Assembly: GCA_964368815.1 (NCBI GenBank) | Contig: CAYJDA010000049.1 | Span: forward strand, 1-9,635 | Direction: 5' to 3' | DNA: 9,635 nt | From: CAYJBH01 sp964368815 | Lineage (GTDB): Bacteria > Bacillota > Clostridia > Oscillospirales > Ruminococcaceae | Shown: piece by piece, positions 1 through 8,153 of the stretch | Layout: the number at the start of each line of letters is the position of its first letter | Position numbering within the stretch: the first letter of the stretch is position 1 | Translations under genes and position numbers: made by a program | The notes under the pieces: model-generated | The model's input: the letters and a program-made list of their open reading frames with translations, nothing else | The model's database searches: none | What the model was told of the DNA's origin: nothing

Positions 1-134
1 CAGCTCCACCTTTGGTGGCGGCTATCGCTAAGTTACCACCCTGAGAAATATTATGTTTTTGCGCCTTTGGTGCAAAATGACGAGGAACCGAGTCAAGTAA
101 TATTTCAAACAGCTCCACCTTCGGTGGAGATGAT
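1..134 (-). repeat. Structured interspersed repeat, left copy (109-bp unit)
   Basis: CAGCTCCACCTTTGGTGG at 1-18 recurs at 110-127 with one mismatch (position 13 against 122), giving a 109-bp period that runs off the window edge. Read on the minus strand, the element begins with ATCATCTCC (134 to 126). It continues through a 7-bp hairpin (113-119 with 123-129, three-base loop) and then GAAATATTACTTGAC. The same order recurs on the plus strand at 9593-9635, after rplT. Inside lie a 9-bp inverted repeat (45-53 with 98-106) and a 9-bp hairpin (57-65 with 69-77). No transposase or CRISPR-like spacing is present. It could be a REP/MITE-like element, a conserved 3'-end RNA structure, or part of a tandem array beginning outside the window. 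The repetition and the pairing are directly visible; family membership is not determined. Confidence 0.75.
45..106. repeat. Nested inverted repeats inside the left repeat copy
   Basis: GAAATATTA at 45-53 is the exact reverse complement of TAATATTTC at 98-106. The 44 bases between them hold a second hairpin, TTTTGCGCC (57-65) with GGTGCAAAA (69-77), nine pairs including one G-T and a TTT loop. Together they could fold into a long branched stem in RNA or in single-stranded DNA. Neither strand carries a U-tract after the inner hairpin, so this is not a standard intrinsic terminator. Confidence 0.65.
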
Positions 135-3100
135 GATATCCTTAATCCTATCAATTAAAGGTAATATTTCATCATATTCATATACTGCTACATGATTATC
201 CATCTCGGTTAGCATTACTAAAATTTCATCGCTCCAGCTGTACTGCATAAGCAGTGCCAGTATTCGCTCTATCTGAGACATATTTATCGTTCCGACCGCC
301 TCCATAAGTTCAGGCAGTGCATTTTTCAGAATTTTAATATCACCTTTTGCCTTTCGCTCCCTCTTTATTTCCTGAGAAAGTTTTAAAGCATCGGCAATAT
401 TCATTAACAGCTCATCAAACTCGTTAAGAAATGGTTTAATATTTGCATCAATATAGCTGTTGTCGAGTTTGTTTGCCGCATCTTCAAGAAGAGCTGCCTT
501 AGTGGAGAGCGAATCCCCACCTATAGAGGCAGTTGCACTCTTTATAGCATGAACCTCGGTTTTAAAGGATTTCAGCTCGTCCGACTCATAGCTTCCGGTT
601 ATGGATTTTATTCTCTTTATTCCATCTCGGTAGTATGCCTTGAGAATATCTATATAGCTTTCCTTGTTTCCGCCAATCATCTTTATGCCCTGAGCAACGT
701 TTAACCCTTTAATAATAAGCGTTTCTTTAATAGACTCTCCCGCATCCGGCGTTTCCTTTGCGGGGAGTTGTTTTTCTTTAGGCAACCATTTAACCAACAT
801 ATCGTTAAGCTTGTTTATCTCGATGGGCTTGGAAAGAAAATCGTTCATTCCTTCCTGTATAAACAACTCTCTTGTTCCTACGATAGCGTTGGCGGTAAGT
901 GCAATAATCGGTAGATTTGCAAAATAATCACCCTTAGTTTTTCGCACAGCAACCGTAGCATCTATTCCGTCCATCTCCGGCATCATATGGTCCATAAAAA
1001 CAAGATCGTAGTTTTGGTTTTCGATTATCATGTTTACAGCCATAGCCCCGTTATCTGCGGTATCAATTTCAAACTGATAGGGCGCCATAAGTCCCGCGGC
1101 TACTTTTAGATTTACCGGATTATCGTCTACCAAAAGAATTTTTGCGCTCGGAGCAACAAATTTAATTCTCGCACCTCGATGGTGGCTTTCATTAAAGTTG
1201 TTATTAAAAACTTCGCTTATCTGAATACAGTTTGCCGGCAATGTTATATTGTAAACATCGTCATCGTAATAAGATATAACTCCATCCGAGAGAACAACAA
1301 TTTTTGTATTTAAATTTCTCGCGCTGATTATGGTTCTAACCTTGCTCAGGTGCAGTGCCGGTGTGAAAATATAATCAAACTCACTCTTTTGTATATGCTC
1401 AAACAGCTCTGACTGGTTAGTGCAAAGGGAAAATTTACTTCCCATATTTTCAACGGCGTAACGAATAGAGTCTATCTGCAATCGTCTTGATTCATACAGT
1501 AAAACAGATTTAGGCTCCTCACAGTAGGCTATCGGCTGATAGGTAAGAAAACTTTGTGATATCTTTACGGTAAAGGTTGAGCCTTTTTCATAAGTGCTCT
1601 CTAACTCTATGCTACCGCCCATCATGTCGATTAGTTTTTTTGTTATGGCAAGGCCAAGCCCTGTTCCCTCGATGCTTCGGTTTTTGGTGGTGTTAACCCG
1701 CTCAAACTCTTTAAAAAGTAGCGCCTTGTCCTCATCTTTAATACCCATTCCGGTATCAAACACATCAAAACAAATATTTGCTGTGTTTTCGGTGTAATCA
1801 CCATACACCTTTATTCCAACATGTCCGCTACTCGTAAATTTAACTGCATTGCTTAAAAGGTTTATCAGAATTTGCTTCATTCTTATTTCATCGCCGTAAA
1901 CAAGGGCAGGCAGTGTAGCGTCGATATAGCTATATAGTCTCAGCGGCTTTGAGCCGATGCGCATCCTTGTTAGGTTGATAACGTCGTATAATAGCGAGGT
2001 TAGGTTGTATTCCGCTTCCACGATATCCAGCTTGCCGGATTCTATCTTGGATATATCTAAAATATCATTAATAATTGCAAGTAAACTATCGCAGGAGTGT
2101 TTAATATCAGAAGCATATTCGGCACAGCTGCCACCACTACTCTCCCTTAAAATAAGCTCGGCCATTCCGGAAATTGCATTCATCGGAGTTCTTATTTCAT
2201 GGCTCATATTGGCAAGGAAGTTGCTCTTAGCCTGGTTGCTAACCAGAGCGTCCTCATGTGCTACCCTTAGCTCCTCAGAGGTTTCTGCCTTTAAAACAGC
2301 GTTCGCAAAAATTGAGCCGCAGATATTTAGCATGTTTTCATGAACATCTGAAAACAGTTGTTCCTCACGGCAGTTATCCAGGCCTATATACCCCCAAGAT
2401 TCGCCATTAATCTGAATTGGTGATACCAGAAGTGCTTTAATGCCGCTAATGCCGAGGAAAAACTGCTCCATCGGCTGTAAATCCTTGGTAAGGGTATTAA
2501 GCGTTTTATCCTCAGCAAGGCTTTTATAAAAGGTGGGAAGCATTACTTGATAATTAATCGGCGTTTCTTTACTGTTGTACTGCGATGTAAGTTCAGCAAA
2601 CTGATTGAATTCACTGTTTTTATATAAACCTTCGGTAATATCTTCTATGCTGTTTTGATTTAAAAATTGCTGTAGATAGTCATCACTATGTTTGAGTATA
2701 TAATTATATGAGTATGCCTCAACACAGTGTAAACTTCCATCTATCTCAACATTCTTCCATATTGATATTCTATCCTGACTCGATGCAACGCAAAGTTTTT
2801 CTAAACACTTCTCAATAACGTTGCTAAGCTCGGAATAATCATAAAGAGAAACAAGCTGCTGCGAGATTTCGGCAACAACCAGCAACATTTTATCCTGCTC
2901 AACCAGCTCCTTGGTTCGCTGTTGTATCTCTTCCTCAAGGTGTTCCTTGTATCCCTGCAGCTGGCTTAAGGTTTCTGCCTGGCTCTCCTGTAGTCTAACA
3001 AGGTTATCGATGCTGATATGACCGCCTACAACAACCGAAGCCTTGCCGTCGGGGTTACGTTCAACAATGCTTCCTATGTCTCGCGCCCAAACGTAGTGCC

Positions 3101-3782
3101 CATCCTTGTGTCGCATTCGCATATCACAATTATATGCAGGAATTTTGCCTTCCAGATAGTCGTCCAGCTCTTTATTAACCATATCAAGATCGTCGGGATG
3201 AATAAGGCCCATCCAGCACTCTATAGATCCGTCGATATCGCTTTGTTTAAAGCCTAACATATCAAGAAAAACGTCGTTATAGGTAATGTTGTTTTTATTA
3301 AGGTCCCAATGCCAGGTTCCAAACTCTGCAATTTCGATAGCAAGATCTAATATCTTCTGCTTGTCCTGCAGCTCAAACTCGGTGGTTTTTAGTTTGGTAA
3401 CATCCTGCAAAACTCCGCTAAGCATCATGGGGCTACCGTCTACATCATACTCTGTTACCTTGCCTTTATCATGCCCCCAAATAATACTTCCATCTTTTTT
3501 AATTAAACGAAACTCCGCCTCATAGGTTGGTGCATCTCCGTACACATGATCCTCAATTTTAACATTGGCAGAGGGCAGGTCGTCGGGGTGAACCGCAGCT
3601 TCCCACGCCTCAACAGTTGGCTTCATTTCGCTAAGATCATAGCCAAGAATGTCGGCATATTCGTGGCTGTACTGAACCGAGTTTGTTTTTAGGTTCCACA
3701 TCCATAGGCCAATCTTGGTAATGCTAATAAGCTTAAACAATTGCTCCTTGGAAAATTCCGCATTAATTTTATTCTTTGCCAT
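105..3782 (-). CDS. Soluble hybrid histidine kinase (PAS-PAS-GAF-HisKA-HATPase-pseudoREC-REC-Hpt)
   Basis: This is a cytoplasmic multi-step phosphorelay kinase of 1225 residues. No transmembrane segment is seen, so it should sense an internal cue. Two PAS_3-like domains lie at about 20-132 and 145-262, followed by a charged coiled coil at about 262-300. A GAF-like segment follows at about 300-498. The HisKA domain carries the phospho-accepting H528 in NMSHEIRTP. The HATPase has an N box (N641, N645), a G1 box DTGMG (676-680) and a G2 box GTGLG (707-711). A degenerate receiver at about 755-865 has no clear acceptor Asp. A complete receiver at about 880-1000 has D931, T963 and K985. An Hpt domain carries H1078. 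A helical tail spans about 1145-1218. The ATG lies 2 bp after the stop of the HD-GYP gene, with GGGAG inside that gene's end, so the two are probably coupled. The last codons (STEGGAV) fall in the flanking repeat. The ligand is unknown. Confidence 0.93.
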   Translation of the reverse strand: MAKNKINAEFSKEQLFKLISITKIGLWMWNLKTNSVQYSHEYADILGYDLSEMKPTVEAWEAAVHPDDLPSANVKIEDHVYGDAPTYEAEFRLIKKDGSIIWGHDKGKVTEYDVDGSPMMLSGVLQDVTKLKTTEFELQDKQKILDLAIEIAEFGTWHWDLNKNNITYNDVFLDMLGFKQSDIDGSIECWMGLIHPDDLDMVNKELDDYLEGKIPAYNCDMRMRHKDGHYVWARDIGSIVERNPDGKASVVVGGHISIDNLVRLQESQAETLSQLQGYKEHLEEEIQQRTKELVEQDKMLLVVAEISQQLVSLYDYSELSNVIEKCLEKLCVASSQDRISIWKNVEIDGSLHCVEAYSYNYILKHSDDYLQQFLNQNSIEDITEGLYKNSEFNQFAELTSQYNSKETPINYQVMLPTFYKSLAEDKTLNTLTKDLQPMEQFFLGISGIKALLVSPIQINGESWGYIGLDNCREEQLFSDVHENMLNICGSIFANAVLKAETSEELRVAHEDALVSNQAKSNFLANMSHEIRTPMNAISGMAELILRESSGGSCAEYASDIKHSCDSLLAIINDILDISKIESGKLDIVEAEYNLTSLLYDVINLTRMRIGSKPLRLYSYIDATLPALVYGDEIRMKQILINLLSNAVKFTSSGHVGIKVYGDYTENTANICFDVFDTGMGIKDEDKALLFKEFERVNTTKNRSIEGTGLGLAITKKLIDMMGGSIELESTYEKGSTFTVKISQSFLTYQPIAYCEEPKSVLLYESRRLQIDSIRYAVENMGSKFSLCTNQSELFEHIQKSEFDYIFTPALHLSKVRTIISARNLNTKIVVLSDGVISYYDDDVYNITLPANCIQISEVFNNNFNESHHRGARIKFVAPSAKILLVDDNPVNLKVAAGLMAPYQFEIDTADNGAMAVNMIIENQNYDLVFMDHMMPEMDGIDATVAVRKTKGDYFANLPIIALTANAIVGTRELFIQEGMNDFLSKPIEINKLNDMLVKWLPKEKQLPAKETPDAGESIKETLIIKGLNVAQGIKMIGGNKESYIDILKAYYRDGIKRIKSITGSYESDELKSFKTEVHAIKSATASIGGDSLSTKAALLEDAANKLDNSYIDANIKPFLNEFDELLMNIADALKLSQEIKRERKAKGDIKILKNALPELMEAVGTINMSQIERILALLMQYSWSDEILVMLTEMDNHVAVYEYDEILPLIDRIKDIIISTEGGAV

Positions 3783-3784
3783 TT

Positions 3785-4867
3785 TTAACTAACTCCCTGT
3801 TCCTTTGCAATTACTTTAAACCTATCCGATATACTTAAAAATATATCAACCAGGGCAGGGTCAAAATGCGTTCCGCTATCTTTAGCAATGATATCAATAG
3901 CCTCTTCATGGGTCATTGCTTTTTTATAAGGACGCTCCGAGATAAGCGCATCATATACATCCACAATAGCCATCAATCTGCCGGTTATTGGTATATCCTC
4001 ACCCTTTAAACCATGAGGATAACCCGAGCCATCCCACTTTTCGTGATGAGTATTTGCAAATTCTGCGGCAACCTCTAAAAACATTGCATCCTTTATGCTG
4101 TTAAGTGCATTGATAATAGCGTCCGCTCCAAGCGCTGCATGCTGTTTCATTATCTCAAATTCATCAGCAGTAAGCTTTCCGGGTTTTAAAAGTATTCCAT
4201 CCTGAATGGAAATTTTTCCAACATCATGCATCTGGCAGGCATGGGCGTACATTTCGTTGTCGATTCCATCCATAAGCTCGGAGTGCATACCCCTATCTAC
4301 AACCTCATCAAGCAGTTCCTTCATAAACTGCCTGGTTCGAGATAGATGACCGCCGGTTGATCCGTCCCGTCGCTCAACCATATCTGCCATTACATAAACT
4401 ACAGCATACTGAAGCTCTATAATGTCCTTCGTTTTTTCGCTAACCATCTCTTCGAGGTTGTTGCTGTATCGCATTAGCTCTTTTTGTTGCTTTGCAAGTT
4501 TTAGGTGTAGCTGTACCCTCTTTAATAAAAGCGGCACCGAGAACGGCTTGGTTATGTAATCAAGTGCTCCGAGGTTAAGCCCCTCAAATTCACTCTCCGC
4601 TTCTGCCTTAGCCGTTAAAAAAATAATGGGGATATCACAGATAGGGGTCGGCATTGCCTTAATACGGTTAATCGCAGTAAACCCATCCATGCCCGGCATT
4701 TCAATATCAAGAAGAATTAAATCCGGCTGAATTTTATTGAGAACCTCAATAGCTTTCTCTCCGCTTGGGATAAGCATAACATCATACTCCTCCTCCAGCG
4801 CCTTTCTTGCGATGTTGAGATTTGTAACGTTATCGTCAACCACCATTACTCTGCTTCGATTTTGCAT
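3785..4867 (-). CDS. Response regulator with HD-GYP phosphodiesterase domain
   Basis: A receiver domain (about 5-122) is joined by a helical linker (about 125-155) to an HD-GYP domain (about 150-345), the RpfG-like arrangement; total 360 residues. The receiver has D11/D12, acceptor D54 in LLDIEMPGMDG, T85 and K107, so it should be phosphorylatable. The output domain keeps the family signatures: ERRDGSTGGH (165-174), the HD pair H214/D215 and HHEKWDGSGYP (274-284). An active metal-dependent hydrolase is therefore expected. In this family the substrate is c-di-GMP, and in some members 3',3'-cGAMP; the sequence does not decide between them. The start ATG follows GGAG (TTGGAGTAGCT). The downstream hybrid kinase is adjacent with a 2-bp gap and is its likely phosphodonor, through its Hpt histidine. 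No DNA-binding domain is present, so the output is enzymatic. Confidence 0.94.
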   Translation of the reverse strand: MQNRSRVMVVDDNVTNLNIARKALEEEYDVMLIPSGEKAIEVLNKIQPDLILLDIEMPGMDGFTAINRIKAMPTPICDIPIIFLTAKAEAESEFEGLNLGALDYITKPFSVPLLLKRVQLHLKLAKQQKELMRYSNNLEEMVSEKTKDIIELQYAVVYVMADMVERRDGSTGGHLSRTRQFMKELLDEVVDRGMHSELMDGIDNEMYAHACQMHDVGKISIQDGILLKPGKLTADEFEIMKQHAALGADAIINALNSIKDAMFLEVAAEFANTHHEKWDGSGYPHGLKGEDIPITGRLMAIVDVYDALISERPYKKAMTHEEAIDIIAKDSGTHFDPALVDIFLSISDRFKVIAKEQGVS

Positions 4868-4906
4868 AGCTACTCCAAATTATAATAAATAAAATTAATA
4901 AATCAA

Positions 4907-6826
4907 TTATACTTTAATTTTCCCCCTGGTTCTTCTTTTTAAAAAAACTGCCGCCAGTGGTGGAACTGTAACCGAGATTGCATCTCTATATCCGTTTGCT
5001 TTATGTTTGTAGCTGGCAATCATGCCAACATTATGTACACCGCTACCCATAAACTCCTCTGCGTCAGAGTTAAACACTTCATAATAGTTGCCCGCCTTCG
5101 GAACCGACACCGCATAGTCGCTATGAACGGTGGGGGACATATTAAGTATTACAATCAACTCCTCCACAGCGGCACTACTGCCGATGCTACCCTCGGTGGT
5201 TCTAATAAAGCTTAAAATTTGATTCTCGCCATCTTCGTGTGATAGCCATTTAAAACCCGAAACCTTATCGTCTTTATAAAGTGCAGGGGATTCGCGGTAA
5301 AGCTTGTTTATAGCTATGGTAAAATCTTTTGTTTGGCGGTGCGCATCATAGTTAAGATGTCCCCACTCCAGCTGTTCGGCAAAGTTCCATTCGTTAAACT
5401 GTCCGAACTCCGAGCCCATAAACAGAAGTTTTTTTCCGGGATAGCTTAGCATATAGCATAAAAACAACCTAAGGTTTGCAAACTTTTGCCAATAATCGCC
5501 CGGCATCTTATTTATAAGCGAGCCCTTTCCGTGAACCACCTCATCGTGCGATATCGGAAGAATATAGTTTTCGCTGTAGGCGTAAAGGTAGGTATTTGTG
5601 ATTAGATCGTGATGATATTTTCGATAAATGGTGGGAGTTGAGAAATATCTCAAGCTGTCGTTCATCCAGCCCATATTCCATTTAAAGTTAAAACCTAAAC
5701 CTCCGTCATGAACCGGATGGGTAACCCCCGGCCAGGCAGTAGATTCTTCGGCAATCATCATTATTCCCGGAAACGCCCCAAACAGGTGTGAGTTTAGCTT
5801 TTTAAACAGCTCGATTGCTTCAAGGTTGCCGTTTCCGCCATAGCTGTTTGGCGACCAACCGCCATGCTCTCGTGAATAGTCAAGATAAAGCATCGCCGCC
5901 ACAGCGTCAACACGAAGTCCATCTATATGGTATTTATCAAACCAAAAACTTGCCGCCGAAACAAGAAAACACTCAACTTCGTTTCGACCATAGTCGAACT
6001 GGTGTGTTCCCCAGTCGGGGTTTTCTCTTTTTTGGTCATGGTCGTACTCGTAGCAAAAGCTACCATCGAATCTTGCAAGGGCAAAATCATCTTTAGGGAA
6101 ATGTGCCGGAACCCAGTCCATAATAACGCCTATACCCGCTTTATGTAGGGTATCTATAAGATACATCAGCCCGTCTGGCGTGCCAAAGCGTGAGGTTGCG
6201 GCATAATATCCTGAAACTTGATAACCCCAAGAAAGGTCGAAGGGATATTCGGTAAGCGGCATAAACTCAACATGGGTGTACCCCATCTCAAGAACATATT
6301 CGGCAAGATGCTCGGCAAGCTCGCCGTAGGAATAATAGTTGCCGTCCCAGTGTTTTTTCCAGGAAGAAGCGTTAAGCTCGTATATGTTAACCGGTGAGGA
6401 ATAAACATCCGCCTTTGCACGGGCTTTCATCCAGTTTTTATCCCCCCACTTATAGCAATCCTCCATGCTATACACCTTAGAGGCAGTTTTTGGCCTTGTC
6501 TCGCTATGAAATGCATAGGGATCGCATTTGTCTACCCGATTACCATCCTTGCCGATAATTGCAAACTTATAGGATGCAAACTCCTCGACTTTAGGTATAA
6601 AACATTCGTATAGCCCCATCTCGGTTATTCTGGTCATGGGATTCGCGTCAAATCTCCAGCAGTTAAAGTCGCCTATAACCGAAACGGCCGATGCGTTAGG
6701 AGCCCAGGTTCTGAATGTAACCCCCTTTTCGCTATAGTGTGCACCGAGGTAATCGTAGCTGTGGTAGTTTGTTCCCTGGTGAAAAAGATATGCCGCGTAA
6801 TCATCTCGCCTATCAGATGAAGTCAT
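4907..6826 (-). CDS. glgB: 1,4-alpha-glucan (glycogen) branching enzyme
   Basis: GlgB cuts an alpha-1,4-glucan chain and transfers it to a 6-OH, creating the alpha-1,6 branches of glycogen in the cytoplasm. The 639-residue protein has a CBM48/early-set domain (about 25-115), a GH13 TIM barrel (about 145-530) and a C-terminal all-beta domain (about 550-632). Family landmarks are intact: DWVPAHF (237-243), GLRVDAVAA with nucleophile D307, MIAEEST with acid/base E360, and PISHDEVVHGK with transition-state stabiliser D428. The ATG overlaps the folA stop as ATGA and is preceded by GGAGGGAAGGA, indicating translational coupling. The length is ordinary for the short-N-terminus form. No glgC, glgA or glgP is in the window, so its place in a nucleotide/folate operon is unexplained. 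Trehalose and maltooligosyl enzymes share the fold but fit the active-site motifs less well. Confidence 0.95.
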   Translation of the reverse strand: MTSSDRRDDYAAYLFHQGTNYHSYDYLGAHYSEKGVTFRTWAPNASAVSVIGDFNCWRFDANPMTRITEMGLYECFIPKVEEFASYKFAIIGKDGNRVDKCDPYAFHSETRPKTASKVYSMEDCYKWGDKNWMKARAKADVYSSPVNIYELNASSWKKHWDGNYYSYGELAEHLAEYVLEMGYTHVEFMPLTEYPFDLSWGYQVSGYYAATSRFGTPDGLMYLIDTLHKAGIGVIMDWVPAHFPKDDFALARFDGSFCYEYDHDQKRENPDWGTHQFDYGRNEVECFLVSAASFWFDKYHIDGLRVDAVAAMLYLDYSREHGGWSPNSYGGNGNLEAIELFKKLNSHLFGAFPGIMMIAEESTAWPGVTHPVHDGGLGFNFKWNMGWMNDSLRYFSTPTIYRKYHHDLITNTYLYAYSENYILPISHDEVVHGKGSLINKMPGDYWQKFANLRLFLCYMLSYPGKKLLFMGSEFGQFNEWNFAEQLEWGHLNYDAHRQTKDFTIAINKLYRESPALYKDDKVSGFKWLSHEDGENQILSFIRTTEGSIGSSAAVEELIVILNMSPTVHSDYAVSVPKAGNYYEVFNSDAEEFMGSGVHNVGMIASYKHKANGYRDAISVTVPPLAAVFLKRRTRGKIKV

Positions 6827-7326
6827 TCCTTCCCTCCTTTTACTCTCTCATATGTTATGTATTGATACTTAATGTCGTCAAACAGCATCTCCTCGCTCTG
6901 CTCGCTCATCCTCCAGTCGGATAACTCATCAATATTAACGAAAAAACTGTCCGCCTGCTTTATTGTATCAAATTTTGTTATATAAATCCTGTCGGTATAG
7001 GGAAGTAGCAGGCGATAAATCTCCGCCCCACCCATAACCATAACGTCCTCGCTCGGTATATCGGCAATCTGCTCTAACAGCTGTTCTATGCTGTTGCAAA
7101 CCGTTGCCCCTTGAACTTTAAAATTCACATCGTTAGATAAAACAATATTCTTTCGGTTGGGAAGCGGACTTTGCTTTGGAAGTGATTGCAGGGTTTTTCT
7201 TCCCATAACAACTGTTTTGCCGGTAGTAAGTTGCCTAAATCTCTTTAAGTCCTCGCTACACTTAAAGAGTAAATCCCCGTTAAATCCAATAGCATAGTTC
7301 CTGTCTATCGAAAGAATTGCCGTCAT
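6823..7326 (-). CDS. folA: Dihydrofolate reductase
   Basis: FolA reduces dihydrofolate to tetrahydrofolate with NADPH, regenerating the cofactor that the neighbouring thymidylate synthase oxidises. The 167 residues cover the whole family in order: SIDRNYAIG at the N-terminus, the acidic active-site segment SEDLKRF with D26, TTGKTVVMGRKTLQSLP for NADPH binding, PLPNRKNIVLS, and VMGGAEIY near residues 97-104. The usual LPW tryptophan before the active site is replaced here (GDLLFKCSEDL, F21), a substitution I recall from other clostridial enzymes. The start ATG overlaps the thyA stop by ATGA, with GAGGTGG upstream, and its own stop overlaps glgB in the same way, so thyA-folA-glgB is almost certainly one transcript. 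Confidence 0.96.
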   Translation of the reverse strand: MTAILSIDRNYAIGFNGDLLFKCSEDLKRFRQLTTGKTVVMGRKTLQSLPKQSPLPNRKNIVLSNDVNFKVQGATVCNSIEQLLEQIADIPSEDVMVMGGAEIYRLLLPYTDRIYITKFDTIKQADSFFVNIDELSDWRMSEQSEEMLFDDIKYQYITYERVKGGKE

Positions 7327-8153
7327 ATAGCCACCTCAAACTTCTCGTTAAAATCGCCATAGACATAATTTTCGAACGAAAAGCTGTTTAGGTTAAAATC
7401 GTAAAAATCATCTATGCTTTTATCCATAACAAAACTCGCCGGCTCATGCTGCGGCTGTTCTATCAACCTTTTTATTATCGGGATATGCCGGTCGTATATA
7501 TGCGCGTCGGCTATAACATGTAAAAGCTCGCCCGGAACAAGTCCGCTAACATGGGCAAGCATACAAAGCAACACCGCATACTGGCAAACATTCCAGTTGT
7601 TAGCTGCAAGCATATCCTGCGAGCGTTGGTTTAAAACTGCGTTAAGCTTATCTCCCGAAACATTAAGTGTAAAGCTATAAGCACAGGGGTATAAATTCAT
7701 CTCACTAAGATCGGAATGCACATATATGTTTGTTATCATTCTACGGCTTGCAGGGTTGTTTTTTAAATCGAACAGCAACCTGTCTACCTGATCGAACTCA
7801 CCCTCAGGATAGCTGTGTTTTACCCCCAGCTGATATCCGTAAGCTTTGCCTATTGAGCCGTTTTCGTCCGCCCAACTGTCCCATATATGGCTGTTTAAAT
7901 CCTTAATGTTATTTGATTTTTTTTGCCATATCCATAATATTTCATCTATGGCATTTTTGTAATACATGCGCCGCAAGGTTAATAGCGGAAATTCCTTTGA
8001 AAGATCGTATCGGTTTGTTAGCCCAAACATTTTAACGGTGTGTGCGGGCGTGCCGTCCTTCCAGCGTGGACGAACGTCACAATCGGTGTCGTGGTAACCG
8101 TTTTTTAATATGTCGTTAACATTTTGAACAAAGATTTTGTCCGCTAAACCCAT
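7323..8153 (-). CDS. thyA: Thymidylate synthase
   Basis: ThyA methylates dUMP to dTMP with 5,10-methylene-THF and releases dihydrofolate. I place the start at the ATG of MGLADKIF (8153), which follows GAGGTG with good spacing; this gives 276 residues. The in-frame extension to 8180 has no ribosome site of its own and adds nine residues unlike the family. Diagnostic segments are present: ASRRMITN with the phosphate-binding arginine pair (R137/R138), NLYPCAYSF with catalytic C157, NQRSQDMLAANNWN including N188, and ADAHIYDRH near residues 215-223. The C-terminus ends in VAI, the typical closing residues. It is the first gene of the minus-strand operon, behind a candidate promoter at 8198-8226, and overlaps folA by 4 bp. 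This is the classical folate-dependent enzyme, not flavin-dependent ThyX. Confidence 0.95.
   Translation of the reverse strand: MGLADKIFVQNVNDILKNGYHDTDCDVRPRWKDGTPAHTVKMFGLTNRYDLSKEFPLLTLRRMYYKNAIDEILWIWQKKSNNIKDLNSHIWDSWADENGSIGKAYGYQLGVKHSYPEGEFDQVDRLLFDLKNNPASRRMITNIYVHSDLSEMNLYPCAYSFTLNVSGDKLNAVLNQRSQDMLAANNWNVCQYAVLLCMLAHVSGLVPGELLHVIADAHIYDRHIPIIKRLIEQPQHEPASFVMDKSIDDFYDFNLNSFSFENYVYGDFNEKFEVAI

Noticed and set aside
57..77. Inner hairpin as the terminator of the kinase operon
   Set aside because: The stem is good, but no U-tract follows it on the minus strand; it is better described as part of the repeat.
1..134. CRISPR array
   Set aside because: Only two near-identical 18-mers 109 bp apart, with structured and not spacer-like sequence between them, and no cas genes.
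1957..2343. 128-codon open frame antisense to the kinase
   Set aside because: It is the complement of the conserved HisKA region, has no convincing ribosome site and no recognisable domain.
4868..4906. Possible promoter for the HD-GYP gene (TTGATT, 16 bases, TATAAT on the minus strand)
   Set aside because: The predicted start would fall inside or beyond the GGAG ribosome site, leaving almost no leader; such boxes arise easily in this A/T-rich gap. Readthrough from glgB is more likely.
6166..6420. 84-codon minus-strand open frame within glgB
   Set aside because: It is a second frame of the same strand over the GH13 barrel of GlgB, with no independent start signal.
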